Position numbers and translations under genes: made by a program | Notes under the pieces: generated by a model | Seen by the model: only the letters and a program-made list of their open reading frames with translations | Told to the model about the DNA's origin: nothing | The model's database searches: none | DNA from: Acorus gramineus | Taxonomy: Eukaryota; Streptophyta; Magnoliopsida; Acorales; Acoraceae | Length of the DNA: 64,000 bases | Direction of reading: 5' to 3' | Assembly: GCA_030737835.1 (NCBI GenBank) | Contig: CM060849.1 | Span: forward strand, 19,700,074 to 19,764,073 | Shown: positions 1 through 11,619 of the stretch, in pieces | Layout: each line of letters begins with the position of its first letter | How positions within the stretch are numbered: position 1 is the first letter of the stretch

Positions 1-1860
1 CGATGGCTTATTAAAAACTATGGTCACTCATTTGAAACTCAGTAGTTTTTTTTTTTTTTTTTCATTTTTAACAGAAGGCTCTCTAAATAAGGCGACAGTC
101 CTCATTACAATAATAAACTTTGACTACTATTAAGGAAACATAGACTAACAACAGCACGAGGGCGTATGGAACACAATGGACTACAAAATCCCATGATACT
201 CTCAGCCCATAAAGCTGTAGACATATTTTTCCTGTTAGGAGCAAGATTTGATCCATGATATCCCGAGTAAACGGGGTGACCCTCTACCTCTGCACTAAGC
301 GGGTTGGGACAGGGTTTTTCCTTTTTTAATGGGGGCGGCTGCCCCCACTAGCCTTTAATCAACTCTATACACCATTATAGAAAAAATAAAATATATATCA
401 AAATAAAATAATAATGTTTATAAATAAATAAAAAATATACAATTGGAGTTTGTTAAGTGATCGCTTCTAATATGTAGACTGGGAAGTAAAATTTATTGAG
501 TGTATCTTTTTTTCATTTGATCTCATTGAGTGTATCAATGCTTAAGACTATTCCTGACCTCTCCTCAAATTACATTCCCTTCTTTAAAACGAGGAGCCAA
601 ACTAAAAAATCTTACATCCGACCCCTCCCCTGTATTTTTCCCCAATAAGAGAAATATCATTTTTGCTCTCCGTGCTTGGGACCCACCTTAATAAATATTT
701 TTTAAATTTATTTTACAACATTGTCCTTTCATCTGCCTTTATTGTATGGATCATTGAGTAGTTATTTTTTTAATATTTGAATGACATTTATGTCTGAGGA
801 ATGAAAATACAGTTAGATAGGTTGGAGAATTTATTAAAAGATGAGGAAAGAAATGAGATAGATAATAGTTTTTTTTTTTGTTTTAGAAAGAAAGATATAA
901 AACATAGGGTTGGAGATGTTGTTACACGCTAACTAACACATTTTCTTTTATAACTAAATTAAAATGCGCATTAATCAAAGTAACAAAAAAAAAAGCTATT
1001 CTCATTAGTTGAAATCAAAACTTTAAGCCCCATTTTAGTAGGGTGATCAGATATTTTAGAATAAAAACTTATTTCAATATATATGATTATACTAGTAACA
1101 TGAAATATTTTTTTAATTTGATTACATTTTAGTTATTCTGATTAATAAATATATAATAATAAATTTTTTATTATCTGCTGACCACGATAACGGGAACGTT
1201 AACGGACACGTTGGATGTCACGTTTCCACCGTCACTATGTTTCATCATGATATTTGTATGACTATATACATGCATAATCAATCTGGATTTCTTATTGGTC
1301 TTCAATATCATGTTTGACGTAACGTGACGAGTGACATTGTTCCTTCATATCAGATAAGGTCGGTCTATAACATAGGTTAAAAATTAAAATTAAAACATTT
1401 ATTTTTTAAGTTAATTGTAGTCATTTTATATTCTAAAAAAAAAATTAAAGTAGAATACGGCCGATTGGGTTTTGAGAATAATAGAAGAAATCAAAACTCT
1501 TAAACTCATATTAAGAAGAAGAATTATTTATGCTTTGAGTCTATGAATAGCAGAAAAGATGAAATATAATGAAATAAATATAAATAAGTTTAAAAACATA
1601 TTTATTTAACAAAAGAATAAGTGGATATATATAAACCATAATAAATGGAAATAAGTTAATGTTTATATTCTAAATCTCTCTAGAATTTTATTATTCTATT
1701 AAATTTATTTCATTTGTATAATAAGTGTTGAGATGTCATCACAAGAGTATCCTGTATCAAATCATTTTTTATTTTTTATAAATTATAAATCCCCACCAAT
1801 CACATCCGTCTGATCGAGAGTCTCTCTCTCTCTCTCTCACCTTCTCCGCGGTCTCCATGG
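1..1860. other. AT-rich intergenic region with transposon relics and upstream region of the RlmH-like gene
   Basis: No convincing coding sequence is visible. The stretch is AT-rich with many homopolymer runs. A possible Tourist/Harbinger-like MITE lies near 545-921: its right end reads GGTTGGAGATGTTG, resembling the common plant terminal motif, with TTA on both sides, but the left end matches poorly. A (TC)n run at about 1820-1838 directly precedes the first start codon of the next gene and is probably in its 5' leader. No TATA box could be chosen with confidence. Confidence 0.5.
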
Positions 1861-4391
1861 ATGTCTCCTGCTCCCATTTCAGCTCCAACACTTCATTGGG
1901 TAATTTCAAACCTCCCCAAACGACACACATTCATTTCTTGTTCTCTTGTTCCAAAAATTTAATTCAATTTAAAATCACTTCTATAGGTAATAGTAAAAAC
2001 TGGAAATACGTGGGCCAATCCGTGGTACACGCACTTCAAACTGATCTTCATTGAAAGCTTCCTCTCATAAATCACTCGACCCATTGGTCCAAACCAACCA
2101 CATGTTTGTTGAAATGCCACAGAGAGCGGCCCCGATGCGGGTACTGACCATAGGCAAGAGGAGATCAAAGGGGGTCCAGATACTGGTCGACGAGTACAAG
2201 GAGAAGATTGGGCACTATTGCCGCTTTGAAGACGTTCTCATCAAGTCGAACCCGAAGAACGCCAGGTGAATTTGCAATCCATTCAAAGAGCTTACCTACA
2301 CCATGTGTCCATGTTTTACTTGGGTTGTTTTTTTTGTATTGGAAGCAGTGACGCGACTGCGCAAGTTGAAGCGGAAGATGTGGTTGTCATGCAGCATGTT
2401 AGGTCTGATGATTGGGTAATTGAGTTTGTGGGGAGGTTTTGCATTGCGTTGCTTATAGGGAAATTGGTTTTTTTTATTTCAATGTTTGCGTGGGTGTTTG
2501 TTGTTTTATTGAAGGTCGTGGTGTTGGATGAGCGTGGAGCGGATATTGGGTCCGAGCAATTGGCGGGCTTGTTGGTTGAGGCCGGCAAAACGGTATGATC
2601 TTTTGTGTTTTGAAACGGGTCTTTTCGAGATTCTACTTTTACATGAATCATATTTAATTAAAACTTGTTTCCAAATGCCCCCAACAATCCCAGTTTTGAA
2701 GAGAGTAAAAAATAGTTATGTAAAAGCTAACAAAAACATGTATCTTGAAAAGTTATATTTCAAAATCGTTTCACATGCTACCTAAGAAATGATGGAGATG
2801 TAGTTTAATTGGTTACGCATGTCTAGTACGCCAAATTTGAGATTGTTTTTGCTTCCTATGAGCTCACACACACACACACTTTTGAAGAATGGTTCTCCCC
2901 GGGTTTGCTTCCTATGAGCTTATATTGTTGAAGAAGATTGTAATATGTGGAGTGGGTGCTTGGGGAATAGTCTCATATCAGAAAATAGAAAAAGATTTTT
3001 CCATCCACTTTTAGAAGAGTGTCTTGGAAAAGACAAAAGGGGTACCACACATGCTACCTGCGCGCGCGCTTACGTGCATTTTGACGCATTATTAGACGTA
3101 CTTAGCACTTCGAATTATTTGGCCAAAAGACACTTCCCCAGTGAATGTATCCTTTCATAATTTCATAATAGACACTTCTTTTTGGTGATAACTGAAATTA
3201 TGAAAAGTTGATAAGACATCCCTTCAAGTCTTATTTAAAGTGTGTTTATGGAACAATTTAATTATGAGTTTTTACATTCTTAGAGTGTTGTGAGAGTTCT
3301 TCAGAGTTGCTATATGAAGACTCTATGAGTTTGTTGTATCCTGGAAGTGTATTGCTAAACCTATTAGCAAACTCATTTGAGTAGGGGCAATTATTACTTT
3401 AAGGATAGCGATCTTCGTGCCTCAAACTCAAACATCTCCCATGTTTCCTATACTATTTTTTCATATATTGTGTTTGGTCCTTTGTTTGATTTACAAGAGT
3501 GGATTGGTTTCTGTTGGACTGGTCACCGCATAGATCACCTGTGATGCAATCATGCAATAAAATGCTCGAAACCATTGTTATGTATTTTGGTTTCTAGGTG
3601 CACCGATTTGCATGTGTGTATATATAAATAGCGAAACCGTTGTTGTATTAGAAGCGCACGTGAAGACCTCTTTATCTACCGGCATGATTAGAGAACCTTT
3701 CTGTATCAAAATTATTCTAACCTTACTGTTTATCCAGCAATTGAGAGAATTAGAGAACTGTGGTTCTGCATATATCCACACTGTTTCAAACTAATAACTG
3801 TAAAATGTCAGATATTACATTTCCCATGGTACTTCAAGCCAATTTTACATATAATAGACAAGCTCTATACTTATGGACTAAATACCTGGGAAATAAAAAA
3901 ACACTTTTATGAAATGAAACTTATTATTCTTATATTGATTCTTGATGTTGATTGTTAGTGATTTACTGCCGGCTACTTTCATCATATATTTTTCTTTTCT
4001 TTTCATCTTGAAGGGATCCTCGTCAATTGCTTTCTGCATTGGAGGCCCTTATGGTCACGGCCCAAGATTGCGCAAACGAGCTGATGTGATAATCAGATTA
4101 TCATCCATGGTTCTAAACCATCAAATTGCGCTTGTAGTGCTGCTGGAGCAACTTTACAGGTACATGCTTTCACACAAAACTATACATTTCTACATGCCAT
4201 TTCAATTCCAAGGACACTGGCTGTTGATAAATGCATTGCAACTGCGACATAATTCAAGATCGTGAAAACATGAATCCAATGTCCAGTTTGTCTTGCAACC
4301 TTCAAATTAAATCAGATATGGATAATAGCTCATCTTGTTTGTTATGCTCAGGGCATGGACTATCATCAGAGGTCAGAAGTATCATCACTAG
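1861..4391 (+). CDS. RlmH-like SPOUT rRNA (pseudouridine-N3) methyltransferase, six exons
   Basis: Exons: 1861-1899, 2123-2265, 2349-2415, 2515-2592, 4014-4159, 4352-4391, all GT-AG and phase-consistent, giving 170 aa. Bacterial RlmH is about 155 aa. The family uses S-adenosylmethionine to methylate the pseudouridine in helix 69 of large-subunit rRNA. Visible family motifs are MRVLTIGKRRSKG, EEYK-type helix DEYKEKIGHYC, VVVLDERGADIGSEQ, the SAM-knot segment FCIGGPYGHG, and the C-terminal RGQKYHH. In plants an organellar ribosome target is expected (inference). Start choice: ATG 1861 joins exon 2 in frame (MSPAPISAPTLHW|RAAPM), whereas ATG 1857, four bases upstream, is out of frame after splicing. 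M at 2135 is the other candidate start. Intron 4 is 1.4 kb and contains a MITE copy. The N-terminus is short for a transit peptide. Confidence 0.92.
2598..2783. repeat. Partial copy of the GCGTTTGGAAA short MITE family
   Basis: It lies in intron 4 of the RlmH-like gene. It shares the family core with copies at 37133-37359 and 49664-49892: a GAGATT-CTACTTTTAC-GAATCATA-TTAA stretch, then CTTGTTTCCAAATGC, then a CCCAGTTTTGAA-type block and a final CTTGAAAAGTT-type block. The terminal repeats are degraded, so the ends are approximate. Confidence 0.5.
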
Positions 4392-6013
4392 TTATTCTCC
4401 ATAAGCAATCCATCGGGTACACGCGATCCAGGCCTTTCAAAATTACCTTATTAACATGTGATGAATTCTAACAATAGTTAATGTGATGCAAAGTCTCCAA
4501 ATCAAGTCTAAGGTGATTGATCTTCTTAATTGAGTGGTTAAGATGTTCTTGGAACATGGAAGGGATGGTATGTCCTGAGCATCACTTCTGTATCGTCAAG
4601 ATTTCCTGTTTCACAACATCTAAAATGTCACTAATTGATTCTATTGATTAGATTTCATACATGTCAGTACTAATGGTTCAAAGGTAAATACCAAGTATAG
4701 ATGTGTAAGCCTGGCCCGACCCGGCCGTAAGGTTGATTGGGAAAATGTTAGACTGAGTTATTTTTATCAATTAAAATTCATATCACACGTGTTTTTATTT
4801 TTTTTTAAATATTAAAAATCATCTAATGAAGTATATGCTTTAATAAAAAGTATATATCGTTTTATTTTGAGTTAAAAGAATTTATTTTTAATAAGTGTAA
4901 GAAAAAAAAATAACAAGGTATATACATCATCTAGCAAGGTATATGTTTTAGTAAATTTCTAAGAAGGTATATAAGACTATATTTTGAACTGTACAGTAAA
5001 TTGAGTATAACAGCGCCAGATTGACAGACTTACTGTACCGTGTGCCATATTGGCCCATTAATATGATGGGCCGTATTCATAGCCGCCCCTCAATTAGGGA
5101 CAACGGCCCAGCACCCAGCATAGCTAGCCCACAAGGAAATTGTTGTGCTCACTTTCATACTGCACTCTTTTTTTGAGTAATCATACTGCACACTTTTTAT
5201 TTTTTTATAATATATATTTGACTAATAAAGGTTATTCTTTTTATAATAAAAAATAAAGTACACTAAGGTCCGTTTGGATATGAGTTTAGGTAGATTCTCG
5301 TTTCAAAAGTTAAAAATTCTGAAACTCAGATCCAAACAAGTGTTTAGCTTTTCAAACCACAATCTTCATTTTTATGTCAAAAAATCTTGCGGTTGAAAAT
5401 CTAATAAAACATAGCTTTTCAAAAGCTGAATTTGAAACATAAGATTTTAAGAATCTCAGTGTTTTAACCTCACATTCAAACGCACTCTAAGTATGAATTG
5501 AATGCATCAATATCTGAGGTAGCGTTGACAGACGCATTTGAGTGTGATTTTATTTAAAAAAAAAATAAAAAGTACAAATAAGTTTTCAAACACCTAAACA
5601 AAAACAAACCTAATAAAAAAAAGTTTGTTATAACTTTTAATATAAAAATAATATTTTTCAAAAAACGTAGAAAATGAGTTTCCTAAGAATTGAGTGTAGA
5701 AAACTTTTTCAACGTGCTTCAAAACGCACTATCAATGAAATATATATTTTGTTAGTTGATTCTATATAAATCATTAACAGTAACTGTAAAAAGGACTATT
5801 AGTGCTCTGACGATCCGGGCTGGGCCTATGCAGCATGGCCCGTCCTGCGCCATTCCCCCAAACGGGCCGGCCCACCTGGCCCGCTGAAAACGGGCCCAGG
5901 CTCGTGTGATCTGGTTTGAATCCACGTCAACATTTAATCAGACGACGTGTTTGGTCAATCCTCCAAGAGGACGGGAACCCTCCACGTCATCAAACCAAAA
6001 AAAACCATCAAGA
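4392..6013. other. Intergenic region between RlmH-like and CRY-DASH genes
   Basis: No coding sequence is seen. The segment at about 4825-4960 (ATGCTTTAATAAAAAGTATATAT and following, then TTTTTAATAAGTGTAAGAAA) recurs diverged at about 22745-22880, so it is an old dispersed repeat. A MITE lies at 5268-5486. The last 200 bases before the CRY-DASH start are GC-rich and contain several GGCCCA/TGGGCC motifs (for example 5818-5895), the site II type element common in plant housekeeping and organelle-linked promoters. Confidence 0.5.
5268..5486. mobile_element. Short MITE with about 17-bp terminal inverted repeats
   Basis: The left end reads GTCCGTTTGGATATGAG. The reverse complement of the right end reads GTGCGTTTGAATGTGAG, 14 of 17 matching. 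CTAAG lies immediately outside the left end (5263-5267) and again outside the right end (5487-5491), a plausible 5-bp target duplication. There is no coding capacity. Superfamily not assigned. Confidence 0.5.
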
Positions 6014-9000
6014 ATGCCCGTTCTCCTTCCTCTCCCGCCTTCCGTCTTCTTCATCTCCACACGCAGACCCAAAATCCCACTCGTCATGATCTCCTCCGCC
6101 TCCAAATTCGCGCCGCCCAACGCGACGGTCCACCGCGTCCCCGGCTTCAGCCCGGATGAGTCCCGCGCGGCCTCCGAGGAGGCTCTCCGGAGGCAAACCT
6201 CCCCCGTGTCGGTGACCCGCGGCGGCGAGGGGGTGGCGATCGTGTGGTTCCGGAACGATCTCCGGTTGCACGACAACGAGGCGCTCCACCGCGCCTTCTC
6301 GTCTTCCGAGGCGGTCCTCCCCGTCTACTGCGTCGATCCCCGCCACTTCGCCTCCACCCATCGCTTCGGATTCCCCAAAACAGGACGTAAGCGCCCGCGC
6401 CCCCAATTTGACAAAAAAAAGGAGTCGAATTTTGTGTTTTTTTTGGCAATTGTAATTCTTCGTTGTTGTTGTTGTTGCAGCATTGAGAGCTCGGTTTCTG
6501 ATAGAGTGCATTGAAGACTTGAAAGGGAGCCTGGTGAAAAGGGGATCGGACTTGCTCATACGGCACGGGAAGCCGGAGGATGTCCTGCCGATGATCGCTA
6601 AAGCTTTTGGAGCTCATACAGTTATGTGTGGTTTATTATTGAATTTGTGATGGAAAGGTTTGGTTTTGCTGATTGAATGTAAAAATTTTGTCAGGTTTAT
6701 GCTCATAAGGAGACCTGCAGCGAGGAGCTTCTTGTGGAACGGCTGGTACACAATGGTTTGCGACAAGTGGCGGCAGCAAAGCTTCAACTTGTTTGGGGAA
6801 GTACCTTGTATCATATTGATGATCTGCCGTTTGGTTCGGCTGATATACCGGATATATACACACAATTCCGCAAGGTAAACTTATGCGTCTCAGGCAAACA
6901 CATTGAATCTATCAAAACTGGATTTGATGAAGAAGGAGAAATACTCCTTTTAGACCATAGTCACCAAATTGACCCTTTGTGTGTTTTGCTTTTGCAACGT
7001 TGGTGGTATAATCTTGTTGGTTGGATTACTTTGCAGTCTGTTGAATCGAAGTGCGCAATCAGATCTTGCTTCAAGATTCCATTGAATCTTCGACCACCTC
7101 CCAGCAATGGGTTGGATGAAGTTGGTGGTTGGGGAGGTATGCCTTCCCTTGAACAACTGGGACTCCATGAAAAAAAGGCAGGTTTATAAGTCTTATCTTT
7201 AACTAAATGCATGTTTTTGTTTTAAAAGCACTTGGCTGTTTTAAGTTCATCCGTCCGTTTAACCAGTTTCAATTATTTATGCATTTGATTAAATATCGCA
7301 TCAAACAATTAATTGTTTCCTATACTTACTAGCACTGGCCAAAGGATTGAGTTAATCATGATATATGACATTATTCGTGTCTGTACTAAACTTCATGTGC
7401 TTTCATAGTTTATTGTCAGTGCATCAAATAGAAATTGACAAATTGAATATCAATTTAATGTGCGGATCTTGAGATTTTAGTTGCATACATATCTTTCATA
7501 TGTTGATTTCAATCTCATATTTAAAACCCTTAATTATCTCGCAATGTAGTACCTTTGCTTAAGAAAAATTTCCCATATTGCCTGCAGTGTGATCGAGGGA
7601 TGCATTTTATTGGTGGGGAGAATGCAGCTTTGGCCAGAGTCAGTGAGTATTTCTGGAAGAAGGTATGAAAACCATTCAAACCGTATGGTCATCATGTTTT
7701 ACACATCTTCGATAGTTTGCATTACTTGATGTATTTTCTAGAGTCACTATTTCACATCGATAACAGAGGTTGGCCGAATCACATATTGCTACCATGCATC
7801 AGTTAGGCCAGTCTGTATAACAAACATCTAACAATCTTTTATTTACAGGACTTGTTGAAGGTTTACAAAGAAACAAGAAATGGTATGTTGGGACCAGATT
7901 ATTCCACCAAATTCTCTCCATGGCTCGCTTTTGGATGTCTTTCTTCACGTTATGTCTATGAAGAGGTTAGAAGTCCATTCATTGGTTGGCCATAGCTAAA
8001 TTTAATTCACTGATTTGTCAAATAGAACCACATTATGGTGAGATTTACACTTTTGACTAATTAGGTGAAGAGATATGAAAAGGAGAGACAAGCAAATGAT
8101 TCAACATATTGGTAATTTAACTTACTGAACAACACTTAAATATGGTTTCACATGGTTTCCTTGATTTTTATGGATTTTAGAGTCATTCTCGTGCATACCA
8201 TGGAAAATCAGCCAACATCAAGTTGATGTGCAGTTATTGAACTTGAAGTTTGGCTGATGCAGTGTTATGGTTTTCAGGGTTTTATTTGAATTGATATGGA
8301 GGGACTATTTTAGATTTCTGTCAATAAAATACGGAAACTCCATTTTCCAAGCAGGTATCAAATTTTGCCTTTACATCTGATCTCCTTGTCAGTTTATCTT
8401 AAACTGGTTATCAATTAATAGTTTGTGCGATATTCATCTCCAAGTGATGCTATGGCTACTCCTTTTTTTGAAATCTCAATTTTTATGATTCTATCTATCT
8501 ACCATTTTTTTTTTGTGATATGGCTGACTTTACGGTCGAGTTGGGAAGGCTACCTCCGCCTATTTTTTGTTCTGTTATCAAACTGGAATAACTTTCCCTT
8601 TAATATAAAGATCCAACAGGTTGGTTTTGGACAAGCCATAAGGCATTGATGTCAGTGGAATATAGGATTACTTCTTGTTCAGTTGCAAGTACAATTCATC
8701 TCTTCTAAAGAATCTTTATTTACCAACTTTTTTTGCAAATGATTCTCAGGAGGCCCAAGAAAAGTGGCTCGGAATTGGAGCCAAGATCAAACATTATTCA
8801 AATGCTGGAGAGATGGTCGCACCGGGTTGAGATCTTGCCCTTGCAGAGTGTTATTTTTCCCTCACATCCTATTGAATTAGCTGAACTGACCACAATATAC
8901 TTTCCCTTTTGAAACAACAGGTACCCCCTCATCGATGCAAACATGAGAGAACTCTCTTCGACTGGTTTCATGTCAAACCGGGGGCGTCAGGTAACTTGAA

Positions 9001-10178
9001 TTGGCTTGCATGATGATAGATGTATGAATGCCGCGGAGATGTTGAAAATATTTTTTTTAACTATTTTGAACAACTATTCCATTGGTGATGTTTTGGCAGA
9101 TTGTTTGTTCTTTCCTTGTTAGAGACATGGGCATCGACTGGCGAATGGGAGCTGAATGGTTTGAAACATGTCTCTTGGATTATGACCCATGTTCAAATTA
9201 TGGCAACTGGACTTATGGTGCAGGTTCTTACATATTCCCCATCTCTCCACATCCCAAGTTTATAACCTCTCTTTCCTTCTGTAAACCTATCAAAGTAATT
9301 CTTTCTTTCGCATAAGCAAACAAAACTATGAAAATAAACTTATGTTGCATGCAGAGCATATAGCCCTATTCTTGCTAACCCACTGATACTATAACTCATT
9401 CAAATACAATAATAAGTTTGGAATTTGAGGTTTAAGCTCATTTCTTCAGAATTAAATAATAGAACAGAAGCTCTTCTCCATTGTCCAATGAATTGAGTGT
9501 CTTGTCTTGGGCAAGCTTAGTCTCTATTAACTTTTGAAACATAGAATATGTTACACTCTCTTTCCTATAATCAATTTTGTAGTCCAACACTGTTTTCATT
9601 TTTACTATAATCAATTTTGTAGTCCAACACTGTTTTCATTTTTACTTGTCTAATGGAAATACATATTTTCACAAAAAAAAAGAGTGCATATTCAAAGCAT
9701 GCATTTTTACATTTTCTTAGAGCAAAAATGACTGAATGCATAAGTGTATCAGCACCCTTTGAAACATTGTTGCTATGAAATTATGATCTGCTGATCCAAT
9801 AGTCCTTATTGATAGGTGTTGGGAATGACCCGAGGGAAGATCGATACTTCAGCATCCCAAAGCAAGTGAGTTGCAAACCATATCAATCCTTCCTCAATTT
9901 CCTATGTCATAATAAATTCTAATTCAGATCATTCTGAAAGATTAACATCAGAGAGTCATTTCCATCAGGCACAAACATATGATCCCAAAGGAGAATACGT
10001 TGCATTCTGGCTACCAGAATTGCAACCCCTTCCAACAGAGAAAAGGCACTTCCCTGGGAATTCATACATCAAGCAAGTTGTGCCTTTGAAATTTGGGATC
10101 CCCAACAACCCAAATCGGCAGGGGAATTACAATTCCAGTGCAGTATTCAGGAAACAAAAGCGAGGCATGAACCACTAA
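6014..10178 (+). CDS. CRY3: Cryptochrome DASH (CRY3-type flavoprotein photolyase), 13 exons
   Basis: Exons: 6014-6386, 6481-6620, 6695-6874, 7037-7177, 7588-7662, 7849-7965, 8065-8111, 8278-8354, 8750-8825, 8921-8990, 9100-9223, 9816-9865, 9969-10178, giving 559 aa (Arabidopsis CRY3 is about 569). CRY-DASH proteins bind FAD and a folate antenna and repair cyclobutane dimers in single-stranded or looped DNA in plastids and mitochondria. Visible: the photolyase N-domain from about residue 74 ([18 protein letters not shown]), [36 protein letters not shown], and the DASH hallmark [17 protein letters not shown]. About 70 residues precede the fold and are Ser/Arg/Pro-rich, fitting an organelle targeting peptide. 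M25 (6086) is an alternative start. Intron 4 is best read as GC-AG (AAG|GC at 7177/7178); the standard GT choice there breaks the frame. The C-terminus is short and ends RKQKRGMNH. Confidence 0.97.
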
Positions 10179-10282
10179 CAAGCATTGTTAACCCAAACAA
10201 AAAAACAAAAACAATTTTTTTTTTTTTTTTTGGTTCCTTCTGTCTTTTCAAAGCAAGTTAAAACAACATTTCAGTCTCTACT

Positions 10283-10738
10283 TCACTCACTCACGGGGTG
10301 ACCAACATATCTCGTCCCGTACGAGCACTGGACGACGCAGACCCCCGTCACGGCCCAAACCGCGGCGGAGACAGCCGAGGGAGCGACCGAGCAGACCCTC
10401 CACGAGGAGACGACGATGGCCCAGGTCACCAGCACCCACATCGGCACCTCGCACGAGCGCCTCTTGCCGTCATCGAAGGGTCCGTAGGTTTCGTTGATGA
10501 GGGCGGCGGCGAGGGCGAGGGCGAGGTAGGAGGGGACGAAAGGGGAGACCTTGAGGAGGAGGTCGTCGTCATCATCACCGGCGGTCGTCCAGTAGAGGAA
10601 CCAGGCGGAGTTGAAGACGGCGAAGAGGGCGTTGAAGACGATGAGGGAGGACCCGCGGCGGTGAAGCGGTGACGGCACCGGCTCCGTCTTCTTGGATGGG
10701 TTTTTTGGCGAGGTGAGGCAGGTGGTGGTTTCTTCCAT
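10283..10738 (-). CDS. Intronless small multi-pass membrane protein of unknown function
   Basis: A 151-aa reading frame starting at an ATG in a GC-rich context. I do not recognise the family. The first 30 or so residues are hydrophilic (MEETTTCLTSPKNPSKKTEP). Four hydrophobic segments follow: about residues 32-51 (LIVFNALFAVFNSAWFLYW), 67-85 (FVPSYLALALAAALINE), 99-113 (PMWVLVTWAIVVSSW), and 119-143 (PSAVSAAVWAVTGVCVVQ). There is an acidic DDDDD loop at about residue 55. The GC-rich coding bias, the coherent hydropathy and an AT-rich upstream region support a real gene. It is convergent with CRY-DASH, only about 100 bp from that stop codon, so the two 3' UTRs probably overlap. The frame on the opposite strand looks like a shadow. 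Confidence 0.62.
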   Translation of the reverse strand: MEETTTCLTSPKNPSKKTEPVPSPLHRRGSSLIVFNALFAVFNSAWFLYWTTAGDDDDDLLLKVSPFVPSYLALALAAALINETYGPFDDGKRRSCEVPMWVLVTWAIVVSSWRVCSVAPSAVSAAVWAVTGVCVVQCSYGTRYVGHPVSE

Positions 10739-11619
10739 GGCTAGGGTTTTTGGAAATTGAGATTTGTTTGTTTACCTAGGGTGAGGGGGGGGTTATCTGT
10801 TTTTATTTTTACAGAAAGTGAAGATGCATTACGTGGAGGGGAAGTATTTGGACACCTGGGCATCTTCTCGTCCGATCGGACCACCGTTCAATAGACAAAG
10901 TATCTTCTGGTTTATAATGGAATGGAATATATAATTTTGAGTGCTGTACACGTTTAAAGTCGTTTTTGTTTGGGCGGTGGTGCTCGTATACGTAATACGT
11001 AGGGTTTTGATTTTTTAAAAGGGATTTTTAGTTTTAAGTCCTCATAAACCATCATATTTAGTGATCGATCCCTCTCTTCTTCGTATTTAAGTTTTAGTGT
11101 CCCGATTTAAAGAATAATTTATGAATAGGTCTCTCATAGGGACTAAAAATTAAATAATTTATAGATAGGTCTCTATCAGGGACTAAAAATGAACTATCAT
11201 TTAAATCTGGAGACTAAAACTTAAATAGGAAGAAGAGAGGGATTGATCACTAAATATGATGGTTTGTGGAGACTTAAAACTAAAAATCCCTTTTAAAAAA
11301 TGTGTTTGTTATAAGCCTATCCCCCAGTTTGGATACGAAAAAGTATATAGCCACGGAAGAATAACGTGAAAGAAAGCAAAATAAATCATTTTTGATAATT
11401 GACAAACTTAACCAATACAAATCAGCTCTCTCTAACTGAACTGGACCCATAAATTTTCGTATCGTAATGTGGTCCATACCCGGCCCATCGAAACAGATCC
11501 ACTGTGACGAACATGTCCCCCAAAAATCAAACCAATCCCAAACATGTCCTGAAAAAACCCAGTCTCTGAAATGGCGGCGACAGAGAGAGAGAGAGAGGTA
11601 GGAGTGAGAGAGAGAGATC
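10739..11619. other. Bidirectional intergenic region between the membrane-protein gene (-) and BIN4 (+)
   Basis: This is the upstream region of two divergent genes. It contains a 290-bp foldback element at 11011-11300. A (GA)n run (about 11580-11617) directly precedes the BIN4 start and is probably its 5' leader. A CGGCCCA motif lies at about 11481. Nothing coding is seen. Confidence 0.5.
11011..11300. mobile_element. Foldback MITE with long (80-90 bp) terminal inverted repeats
   Basis: The left arm begins TTTTTTAAAAGGGATTTTTA and continues GTTTTAAGTCCTCATAAACC, ATCATATTTAGTGATCGATC and CCTCTCTTCTTCGTATTTAA. The right arm is the near-perfect reverse complement through the same blocks (differences such as CTCCAC for CCTCAT, and CAATC for CGATC). 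The centre carries two copies of a GGGACTAAAAAT-type unit. There are no open reading frames. A transcript across it would form a long hairpin. I could not find a convincing target duplication. Confidence 0.75.

Noticed and set aside
2791-2850. tRNA-like 5' half (GATGTAGTTTAATTGGTTACGCATG)
   Set aside because: Only the first half resembles a tRNA; there is no T-arm or acceptor stem. At most a decayed SINE piece.
6008-6617. Long minus-strand frames over CRY-DASH exon 1
   Set aside because: Antisense shadows of a GC-rich exon; no motif and no splice support.
10298-10672. 124-aa plus-strand frame rich in Asp, Gly and Glu
   Set aside because: It is the antisense shadow of the GC-rich small membrane-protein gene and has low-complexity composition.
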